The translations under genes were made by a program, and so were the position numbers. Of a stretch of 64,000 bases of DNA, positions 54,921 through 64,000 are shown piece by piece. The stretch comes from Eriocheir sinensis. Taxonomy: Eukaryota > Arthropoda > Malacostraca > Decapoda > Varunidae. The DNA is taken from positions 3,043,361 to 3,107,360 of the forward strand of contig NC_066535.1 in the NCBI RefSeq assembly GCF_024679095.1. The letters are read 5' to 3'. Within the stretch, counting starts at the first letter, position 1. Every line of letters begins with the position of its first letter. The notes beneath the pieces were generated by a model, which was not told the DNA's origin, did not search any database, and saw only the letters and a list, made by a program, of their open reading frames with translations.

Positions 54921-55660
54921 CTGAGAACGATGACGCGTTTGTTAGAATTTTGGGAATGAATGGGATGAGAGCATGGAGGGACAGTTGGGAGGGATGAGAA
55001 CGACGGAAAGGAGCAGGAAGGGACGGACGGATGAGCGGGATGAGGGATTGAAGGGAGCGTGGATAGACCGAAAATGAATACGATGGGAGGGATGAGGAAC
55101 GGCAGGGAGCAGGGAGGGATGAGGTACGGCAAAGAGCAGGGAGAGATAAGGAGTGAAGATGGTAAAAAATAAAAAAATAAAAACAGGAAGCGAGTAAGAA
55201 AGGAAAGGAGCCGGAGAATGGGGGTACACGTTGAGGACGGGTAGGGGAAGAGATAGGGAAGCACGTGGTTAAACTTAGCATTGAACCTGAAATAAGGAAC
55301 TCAAGGAAGGCAGCCGGCCAGCATTTTTCCAGAAAATAAAGTCAGTGTGTGCGGTTGACACGTCTGACGGCACCGCGCGCAAAGCGTATACGTATAGGCT
55401 CTACCAGGGACAGTAGTCTGTATAGAATCCTTAGTAATAACTGACCCTCTCTTGATCAGCCTCAGATATTATAACTCAGGGAGGGTCGAGTCGAAGGGGG
55501 AGGCAAAGTCCCCTTTTCGAAGGAAATCAGATTGGGTTAGATGTATTTGCATAATATCTAACTAACACTCCCCAACTACCTCTCGACGTTAAAACTTCCG
55601 CGTTTTGTGCTGACCGGAGGGGGCACATTTATATGCACTAGAGAAAAATGTAGCTGAGTA
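54921..55660. other. synthetase intron (5' part), no exon found
   Basis: G/A-rich with loose GGGATGAG repeats (54960-55160). Searched on the minus strand for the expected upstream exon (a frame ending in Tyr-Trp before a GT donor); none recognised. Confidence 0.45.
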
Positions 55661-55668
55661 GCCATGCA

Positions 55669-55682
<14 letters not shown>

Positions 55683-55709
<27 letters not shown>
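55683..55709. repeat. poly(A) after (CA)n
   Basis: CA run 55667-55682, then 27 A residues. Confidence 0.9.
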
Positions 55710-55714
<5 letters not shown>

Positions 55715-55993
55715 CTTCCTATCTTCCTGTCCCACAAGAGTGAAGAAGCACGGTTCCTGTGTGTTCTGACAATTTTAATTTACAAGATATTGATTTTAAC
55801 TGAGGGGAAACATTCACTCGATCAAAAGAACAGTAAAGTGCGTCGGTCAGGTACACCCGTTTTGCAAAAAAATAAGTAATAATGATAGCATCTGCTGGTC
55901 TGCGTCCTTCCTTCTCAGTTATGGGCAAGGAAATGGAAATTCCCTACCTGTCTAAGTGACAGAAATTAATCTCCCCTGCCGGTGTGTGTGTGT

Positions 55994-56285
55994 AATTCAC
56001 CTCTTAGTCTGCAGCGGGTCTCTCTAGGAGTCTAGAGACACCCAACCGTTCCCCTACGAAAGAGCAGAGCTCGTAGTACCGATATTTGGGTTGGACTGAG
56101 ACCGCTCACACAACACACCGCGACAACGAGGTCACAACTCCTTGCCTGACGTCGCGTACCTATTCACTACTAGGTGAACAGGGGCTACACGTGAAATAAA
56201 CCCAACTTATCTTCACCCACCCGGGGAATCAATCCCCGGTCCTTCTGGTTGTGAGCCAAACGCTCTACCCCTGAGCTACCGGGCC
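55994..56285 (-). mobile_element. tRNA-derived SINE, family 1, copy 2
   Basis: Nearly the same length and about 90 percent the same sequence as 33273-33566, same strand. Head GCCCGGTAGCTCAGGGGTAG, anticodon-like loop CTCACAA, B-box GGATTGATTCC (weakened) and body words TTCACGTGTAGCCCCTGTTC and GTTGTGACCTCGTTGTCGCG. GT runs border it on both sides (55982-55993 and 56291-56325). Confidence 0.88.
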
Positions 56286-56289
56286 GTGT

Positions 56290-56325
<36 letters not shown>

Positions 56326-56328
<3 letters not shown>

Positions 56329-57240
56329 AAGTATTTTAGGTGCCCGCGGCTCCTCTGGCACGGCACGTCATCGTTAGTTGTCACTATAAAAGTACAAATC
56401 ACCGTTCTTATTGCCACATAAACTTTAACATTGAAAGATTAGGTCATGCCATGTACAGATTTAGTTTCTGCTGGCGGACAGGTACGTTGGGGTCATCTCA
56501 GAGTGCGTACATTTTATAACCAGGTATTACATTGTTATGTATATTCTTTATCAACTATGTGCAAACTTAAGTAGTTTGTGCATAGGTTATACACTGTAGG
56601 CCTACGCGTGTCATTAACTATTAACATGTAGGCTCAGGCAGCACCGACGGGGACGAATACTACTCATCATATGTCCATTTCAGTGTAAACGTGAGTCCTG
56701 GCACGTTAAAAGTTACTACCCCACCGAACCCTGTCCTGTAGCCTCGTAGCGGTGGAAGGGAGGGGAGGGTACAGTGATAGGGGAGGAGTATGAGGGGGGA
56801 AGGCAGGATCCCTTGCCTCGTACCCCTGGGATATTAAATTCCTGAAGGAGGAAGGTCGTGATGAGAATTCCAGACACTACGAAAGGATGATCTGGAGGCA
56901 GGCAAATGGGAGGCAGGAAAAAAGGAGCCCTCTTGACGTCAACACTCCCTCACCTAACCTACCCATGGCCAGACAATGTATACGCGTGGCTTCACACGAT
57001 ACGTTTTTATTTATTTATTTATTTTTCAGACTGAGCCGTGTCTTTCTGCCTGGGTATCCGTTTCGGTCAGTTCCCTTTCCTGGTGGCTTGTAACACCCAT
57101 GCAGCCACCACGTCCTTTCCCTCCCTCCCTTTACTTCCCTTCTGCTGCCGGTCTGTTTTCAATGTAAGAGAATTTTTTTTCTTTTAACTGAATTCTTCAA
57201 TAGGAGACGAATAATTCTGTCTACTATATTAAAACGCTAT
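56326..57240. other. no supported gene
   Basis: Nothing coding or repetitive recognised apart from (TTTA)n at 57006-57022. Confidence 0.4.
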
Positions 57241-57344
57241 GATTATATCAATACTACACTCTTATACTACTGCTACTACTACTACTACTACTGTGCTCAT
57301 TCATAATGCAATGACGTCTCCTTCGCTCCGTGTTACCCCCCCCC

Positions 57345-57350
57345 CCCCCC

Positions 57351-57388
<38 letters not shown>

Positions 57389-57444
57389 CGCTTTCACCAC
57401 ATTCACTCGCATGTATACGTAGTACAACCACCTCCACTATCCAG

Positions 57445-57485
<41 letters not shown>
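57345..57485. repeat. C-run with (CA)n, then (GA)n
   Basis: C-run and (CA)n at 57337-57388, (GA)n at 57448-57484; a GGA-type triplet run follows at 57621-57642. Confidence 0.9.
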
Positions 57486-57795
57486 ACTACAGTTACTACA
57501 CGTTACGTGTGTGTGACAGGGGTAGTCTCCCGGGTATAGATGGCCGTTTGGCCAAAGTAGGAGGGGTGTGGGCACCCAGCCAGCCATGTTGTAAGCACGA
57601 GGGACACGGGCACGTGGAAGGGGGAGGAGGAGGAGGAGGAGGCGGAATGTGTAGCCTATGTGCCATGTTGGCCGCGGTCCATGCTTTTCCCTGTGCTACG
57701 TTCATGTCCAACTCCTATTCCTCCTTCTCCTACCTTGCTCAGAGACTAATCTACGAGGTTTCGACACGTTCTGGCAACACAATGGTTGTAAAGGT

Positions 57796-57855
<60 letters not shown>
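57796..57855. repeat. (CT)n microsatellite
   Basis: About 60 bp of CT; not adjacent to any CR1 copy. Confidence 0.95.
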
Positions 57856-57859
<4 letters not shown>

Positions 57860-58074
57860 ACTTTTCGGAATCAGTTGGTATCAGTTCAAAAGATTACGGT
57901 GATGGTATGACTGTAATAGTGTTGGTGAGGAAGGCGTTACTATGTAAAGTTAATAATTATAATTAGTGGCAGTGGTGATGATTACATCGTGGTGGTAGTG
58001 GTGGCGATAGGAATACAACGCCCCCAAATGATACCAACTTCGAAAAACATGATAATATAACGGTGCGTGCCGTC

Positions 58075-58077
<3 letters not shown>

Positions 58078-58111
<34 letters not shown>
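58078..58111. repeat. (CA)n microsatellite
   Basis: About 33 bp of CA. Confidence 0.95.
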
Positions 58112-58112
<1 letters not shown>

Positions 58113-58211
58113 CCGGTCCTTATTAGAGCATTTACACACGTATTGAAGCTAATAAATTATGGAAAGGAAAATATTGCTGCATTTGATTTTAAAGGAAAAG
58201 AGCAATTTATT

Positions 58212-58260
<49 letters not shown>

Positions 58261-58335
58261 CTAACTATGCTTAGTAGTAGTAATAAAAATAGTAGTAGTA
58301 ATAATAATAATAGTAGTAGTAGTAGTAGTAGTAGA
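58212..58335. repeat. (TAG)n with interruptions
   Basis: TAG triplets 58212-58260 and 58310-58335 around a diverged middle. Confidence 0.9.
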
Positions 58336-58454
58336 AGAGAAGATGGCGCCACTATAAACACTTGCCTAGGCCATGACGGGCTGGGGCCGAATACCATCCA
58401 GGTCCCTCAAGCAAGCCTACCGGCGCAATAGGCGGAGACGTAAAAAAAAAAAAA

Positions 58455-58455
<1 letters not shown>
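58336..58455 (+). mobile_element. SINE family 2, 3' fragment with A tail
   Basis: AAGATGGCGCCACTATAAAC, GACGGGCTGGGGCCGA and AAGCCTACCGGCGCAATAGG, then an A-run. Matches the 3' half of the copy at 3262-3620 in opposite orientation. It is followed by (AAT)n at 58456-58542 that could have grown from its tail, and preceded by (TAG)n. Confidence 0.8.

Positions 58456-58542
<87 letters not shown>
58456..58542. repeat. (AAT)n triplet microsatellite
   Basis: About 29 AAT units directly following the SINE A tail. Confidence 0.95.
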
Positions 58543-58559
58543 GTAGTTGTTATTATAGC

Positions 58560-59603
58560 TGATATAATAAAAAAATTACAATAATAAACAACGACACAAG
58601 GAAAGGTGAGTGAGGAAGAGCAAAGAAAGAAAGATTATAATGACGATTGTGTAACTGGAGACTGACTGTGTCTAGCTTTCTTTTGTTTGTTTCTTTGTAG
58701 ACTTTAGGTGAAGGACGCTGATTATCATAATTTTTATTATTGTTATTATTTTTATGTGGAAGAGACGATGATGTTCCTGAGATGTAGGATGACAATGATG
58801 AGGATCATAATAATATCAACAAGAATAACAACAGCAGCAGCGAATAAACACTTCAGTTGGACAGAAAATGAGTGAGGGTCCTTATGACTACCCACCAACC
58901 AGCCCACCACCCCTTCTCCGTCCTCTCACCTCACTCACTATCTTATCGGCCAGCCACGGTGCCTTCCTCTCTCTCTCTCTCTCTCTCTCTCTGATAGAAA
59001 CATGGTGTTGTCAACCTCCCCTTCCTCCTTCCCCTCCTCTCCCTCTTAACCATGCTCGTCCCCTTACAGTTTCATCATCCCTGACTTTTTTGATCAGTGA
59101 TAAAGTACGAAATGTGGGTTACTCAGGTAAGTACAGAGGGGAGGGGGGGAGTAGTGTAGAGTTGTATGGTGCACCTACGTAGATTCGTTAACTTCTTTCA
59201 GAGTCGAACTGGGGTGCTTAAGGGGGCCGCGCCATCTAGTGGCTGGAGGGGGCCCGGGCCCATATAAGCTAAAATATCAAAATATTTAAATAATACATAT
59301 TGGCACGGGTTAAGTCCAGGGGCCCATGTACCTTGGGGGGCCCATGTGCCATTGGCACACGGGCACATAGGCCAGTCCGACCCTGACTTCTTTGACGTGC
59401 CTGCTCTTAATCGTATGACTTGTTTATCATGCCACCCCATCTCCGTGCTGCCACTTCGAAGAGGACGGAGCCGCCTTTGTGCAGCGACTGACAGCGAGTG
59501 CGTGAGCTGAGAGTCCAGTGTCCAGTGCCTTCACTCAATCTCGCTGACCTTAATCATTCTATCCATGTCATTAATTTACTCCCGAAAACACTGAGGGTCA
59601 TAT

Positions 59604-59648
<45 letters not shown>

Positions 59649-60000
59649 GGCGCCCAAACACATTTGACAAGGCTTTCGTAAGAGTTTTGGGGCATTGCCA
59701 AAGATAATTGAATGACCTTGGTAATAGTTTGACCTTTCTGTACTATGAACCTAAAAAAACACTCATTAGAACCCTACTGATCTAATTTTCGGCCTTTGGA
59801 ATTACTTGATGTGAGAGGTGAAAGCACGTGACAATACCGCCTTGAGCGGCCACCCCAGATTCTGTGACACTGACCTGTGAACACTAAATAATGACGCTGT
59901 ACATAGTTAGACCTGTGAGTTATTAGGTGGTGAGACTGTGTCAACGCCATGAGGTCTTTTTCACAAATGTAGATACTGTTGGTGAATAATGTTTTTTAAT
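58560..60000. other. no supported gene
   Basis: Contains a short (CT)n at 58968-58992, an A-run of 38 at 59609-59646 and no recognised frame. Confidence 0.4.
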
Positions 60001-60500
60001 ACGAATCCCTTTACCAAGCACACACTTTTCCTTTTCTTTCAGACATGCACTCTCCATACCCTTCCTGTCTACTTTGCAACCACCATGCTTACCCCCTTTT
60101 TTCTTCCCCTATCTGCCCTGCTCACCTCGTCACCCTTTAGTCTTTACTCCCTTTCCCCCAGTGTCATGCACACCTCTTATCATTTCCTTCCCTTCCTCTC
60201 AGCCACGCCTACCCCCTCCACTTTCCTACCCCTTCTTGCTACAGGCTACTCTTGTCCTTCCCTACCCCTCTTCTTTGCCATGCCTACCCACTGCCCTCGT
60301 CTCCCCCTCTTCACCATGCCCATCCCCCAACCTTTCCCTACCCTTCCTCTTATTCATGAACAGCCCACTACCCATATTTACCCTCTTCTCTAACAAGCAT
60401 ACCCTCCTACCGTCCCCCTCCTCTTTTCCCTTTTATTCAGCCTCTCCCGCCCTCTCTTTATCATCTTCTACTCTATCCCCCTTCCTTTTCTCCTCGCAAA
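60001..60500. other. C/T-rich stretch
   Basis: About 500 bp strongly biased to pyrimidines with loose CCCTTCCT repeats. Pro/Leu/Ser-rich frames are not accepted as genes. Confidence 0.45.
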
Positions 60501-60511
60501 AAAACACAAAC

Positions 60512-60514
<3 letters not shown>

Positions 60515-60591
<77 letters not shown>
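60515..60591. repeat. (TA)n microsatellite
   Basis: Pure TA. Confidence 0.95.
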
Positions 60592-60594
<3 letters not shown>

Positions 60595-61289
60595 TGGTTA
60601 TTCGCCTCTGTACCTCCTCCCACCATTGTCACAACACAAACAATAGCAACACTAGCCCCAGTCACCACCACCACCACCACCACTACTCAGTCCTGCCTAA
60701 CCCTACCCCTTACATGCCCATCTAAACCCTCTCTCTTGGTATTGACCTCTGTGACCTAGAAAACTGAGGCAGGCTGGTATGTGGTCAGCTTTAGGTTGTA
60801 GACGTAAGCAAAGAACCGAGGAGTGGGGTTGTCGATGCTCCTTTACCTTCCTTCTGTTCTCGCTTTTTTCTTTTTTCTTATTATTATCAACCTTCATTCT
60901 TTTCCATAACATTAATCCTCCTCCTCCTCCTCCTCCTCCTCCTCCCCTACTCTCCATCTTTTGTGTGTGTGTGCAAGTATTGTTGTGGGTAAAATGTTTC
61001 TTTTACTGGAACTTCTCTGGTATCTGTGTGACGTCTACTTCCATCTTTGTCTACCTATGTCCTCAAGAATTCTATATAGTACATTTTATTTACGCTCAAT
61101 TGTCAAATCGCATTCATCAACACTACAGTTTCCATAGTCGAAGGCCTTCCCGTAGTTAAAAAAAAAAAAAAGCGTTTCTTACACCTTTACTTTATATATC
61201 ATTTAGCTGGTTTACTAACATCATCATCATCATCAGTAGTAGAAGTAGTAGTAGTAGTAGTAACAACGGCAGCAGCAGCAGTAGTAGTA

Positions 61290-62095
61290 TAGTCCGTTTC
61301 ATTCCGTCTGTCCACCAACAAAGCAGGAATTTTGATGGATGCGGCACCTGCGCATTAATTTTCTAGTTCGTGAATACGTGAAAATCAACTGTTGTGATAG
61401 ACATTCTAGCTTATTTTTTTAATAACATATTTGAATATTTATGCGTACAAAAACAACTCAGTCATTTGCATCGATAATCCAACATACAAGCACAGGAAAA
61501 GACAAACTTATATCCAATAACAGTCACATCATGCTCGAACGCTCTATGTTTTTTTCAAATTCATTGATTGATAGCTCATTTCAGGTATATTAAAAGACAT
61601 CTGGCTCTGCAAGCGCATGTAAAGGATATCTTAATAATTTACTAAATGAAAATAATGACTATTAATCGAAATAACATGAAATAGTAAGTAATAACTGTTG
61701 AATGCGATGCTAGGCTATTTAGAATATTAGGCTACCCATGCTGTTTACATGCTACACATAAAAATTCCTTATGTATAGACACTTCCAGAGTCGGATGTCA
61801 CTTTATGTACCTGAATGAGATGAAATATGGGTATCTGAAAGGCTATGAATCGTTCGAGTATGATCAGACTATAATATTTGATATACAAATTCTTCTTTCT
61901 TGTGCTTACATGGTAGATTATCGATGCAAATCTGCACGTTTGCGGTTCATATAAAAAGACGGAGGGTTTTTTGTTTACACGAACATTCAAATATACCACT
62001 GAAAATTTTAAGTTGATCTTTACGCAATCACGAACTAACAATGCGCAGGTGCCACAGCTACGTTCGCGAGTGGACAGACGGAATGAAACGGACTA
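61290..62095. mobile_element. TIR element inside a (TAG)n array
   Basis: Left end TATAGTCCGTTTCATTCCGT and right end ACGGAATGAAACGGACTATA are exact complements, continuing to CTGTCCAC. A further diverged inverted block (GGCACCTGCGCATT...GTTCGTGA) extends the repeats to about 120 bp. TA outside on both sides fits a TA duplication. (TAG)n lies outside both ends (61234-61260 and 62098-62165). 806 bp, no coding frame. Confidence 0.82.
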
Positions 62096-62097
62096 TA

Positions 62098-62101
62098 GTA
62101 A

Positions 62102-62164
<63 letters not shown>

Positions 62165-62215
62165 AAGTAGTAGTAATATCAGCATAGTAGTAGTAGTAGT
62201 AGTAGTGGCAGTAGA
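62098..62215. repeat. (TAG)n triplet microsatellite
   Basis: About 35 TAG/AGT units with a few interruptions. Confidence 0.95.
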
Positions 62216-62899
62216 TGGAGTCGTCGAGCTAGTCTGTCCATCGGTCGGTGAAAGGGAGGTGAACGAAAGGACAAAAGTCTCTCGACTCGATATAAAAACT
62301 AGGCTCTTTGCTCTCAAAACCAAGTTGAGTTGTATATCTACATTCAAGGAGGACTAAATGCTATCCCTTATCACACATACACCTGATGTACCTATTTACT
62401 CTTTCTCAATATTTATCGATCTATCTCATTAGATCTTATAAGTTATTAAATATATGGATAATACATTGTAACCATATCAAATAAAATAGTAAGAACAATA
62501 CATAATAACAATATCAAATAAAATGCCAAGTTTCAACACCAAGTTAATCATCAAAATTACTTCAACCATCACCATCCGATACAGAAACCGGCGTTCTCTC
62601 TCGCTAACATTCTACACACCGGCCAGCAACAAACACCCAACACCCTCTCTCCCTTTCTCCTTCAGCTCCCGTCACCACCACTCACCGCTTCACCTGCCAG
62701 CAACACCTCCCTCTTTCTCTCCCCGCCCCCCACTTCCCCACCATATGAGCGTGTCCCTTCATCTAGTCTCATAGCCACTCCCCTTCTTCACAGCAGCTAT
62801 CTTCCTCCTTTCTACTCTTCTATCACCTTTACTCTCCTCTCCTCCTTCCCTCTCTTTAGTCATCGACACCCTTATCCCCTAACTGCCTAACCCCTCATC

Positions 62900-63930
62900 C
62901 AGCATTCCCATTGCTGGTCATTCAAGCCTTCTAGCCCTTTCCTCCTATTACACTTTCTCACAAACCTCCTTACTATGACTCTCGGATCTCCTTATAAAAC
63001 ATTTCTCTCTAAGTGCCGTCTACTCTATCTAACCAACATTTTTCCACCTATTCCATCGCTAACCTATCAAATATTCCCTTATTCCCAGTATCACTTTCAC
63101 ACAAACCTTACTATACTCCACTTGATTATTCGTTCCCTTAAAAAAATTACCTTTACAACCACCATCTACTACTCTACCTAGCCATCTCTTTTCCACCTCT
63201 TCTATCGCTAACCTGTAAAATTTACTTTCCCTTCCCCCTATATCACTTTCTCACAAACCTTACAAGACCACTTTTTTATTCATTCCTTTAAGAAATCCCT
63301 TTCCCTTTCCATCCGACATCTACTCTACCTTGTCATCTATTTTTCACGTTTCACTAACTTATGAAGTATAGTATTCCTTTAACCCTAAATAACTTTCACA
63401 AATCTTATTACACTTGATTCTTCGTTCCCAAAATAATCCTCACCACCCGTCAGCCAATCTACGTATCCTATTCTTTCAAACTCTTCCATTCCTAACCTAT
63501 GAAATCTACTCGACCTTTCCCCTAATATAATTTTTTCCCAAGCATTACTGAGTCACTAAACTCTCCATCCTAATAAAAAAAAATCACCAACCAACAGCCC
63601 ATCTACGTAGGTCTCTCCTTTCCAACTCTTCTATCGCTAACCTATCGAATTAACTCTCCCTTTCTCCCTTAATTTTTCGTTCCCTCAAAAGCTACCCCAC
63701 CAACCACTATCTATTCTGCCCAGTCCTCTCGTTTCTATCTCGTCTATCACAAACGTATAGAATCCACTCTCCCATATCCTCCTTTTCCATCAAAGTTATC
63801 ACAGAACCCCTCCTCATTTCCCCCTTAAAAAAAAAAAAAAAAAAAAAAAGTCCCTCTCGTACAACCATCTACTCTATTACCGCATCTCCTCCATCCCATC
63901 CATCGCTTATCTATGTAACTTTTCACCAGT
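62900..63930. repeat. degenerate tandem array, about 145-bp period
   Basis: A C/T-rich unit recurs around the word CTATCGCTAACCTAT: variants near 63053, 63204, 63350, 63488, 63632, 63745 and 63901. Each is followed by an ACTTTC-CACAAACCTTA block and CATCTACTCTA. Spacings are about 113-156 bp. It probably continues past the right edge. An A-run lies at 63828-63849. Confidence 0.7.
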
Positions 63931-64000
63931 CAAAACACAAAATAACACGGTCAGTTTTTAGTTGCGGACCAATTGTGGCCGTGTTATAATAGCTACGGAT

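Noticed and set aside
54386..55264. 292-codon open frame read as one protein
   Set aside because: Only 54725-54920 is exon; both flanks are low-complexity intron (Ser/Pro-rich upstream, GA-repeat and Gly-rich downstream).
55265..64000. Missing N-terminal exons of the synthetase
   Set aside because: Looked for a minus-strand frame ending in Tyr-Trp before a GT donor and for the conserved IEWM-GA-TN-CYN block; none recognised.

Overview
This window looks like intron-rich, repeat-rich arthropod nuclear DNA, most likely from a decapod crustacean (inference). It has split genes with GT-AG introns, no operons, and very many long (TA)n, (CT)n, (GT)n, (TAG)n and (AAT)n microsatellites. It also has TTAGG motifs and several LINE, SINE and DNA-transposon families. 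Only two host genes can be supported, both on the minus strand.

The main gene is an acetyl-CoA synthetase (AMP-forming, ACSS2/AcCoAS type). Eleven consecutive exons lie between 54920 and 30200 and encode the last 579 residues plus the TAG stop. Every junction has GT-AG sites and agreeing phases. The exons for roughly the first 100-130 residues are not visible and should lie beyond the right edge. The second gene is a small heat-shock protein of the Drosophila CG14207 type. Only its first coding exon (26144-25960) is here, and its remaining exons should lie beyond the left edge. The two genes are head-to-tail, separated by about 4 kb of AT-rich, almost repeat-free DNA (26.4-30.2 kb) that probably includes the synthetase 3' UTR.

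Layout. 0-26 kb: no recognised host gene; nested transposon remains, tRNA-derived SINEs, CR1-type LINE pieces, inverted repeats and long microsatellites, probably intronic to or downstream of the sHSP gene. 26-30 kb: sHSP exon 1, its GC-rich 5' flank, then quiet AT-rich DNA. 30-55 kb: the synthetase, whose introns hold an RTE-type LINE with a target-site duplication, a jockey-type LINE carrying two adjacent TTAA-flanked MITEs, a 6.1-kb TA-flanked inverted-repeat element enclosing two CR1 copies, and a decayed Tc1-type transposon with TA duplications. 55-64 kb: SINEs, a TIR element inside a (TAG)n array, microsatellites, and a degenerate tandem array of about 145 bp period running to the right edge.

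The most unusual signals are about mobile DNA. All four copies of one CR1 family are bounded on both sides by (CT)n, and both copies of one tRNA-SINE are bounded on both sides by (GT)n, which suggests microsatellite-directed insertion. Two of the CR1 copies have decayed mainly by small deletions that remove CG-containing segments. I found no CRISPR array, no rRNA and no credible functional tRNA gene, and nothing resembling a new multi-gene system.
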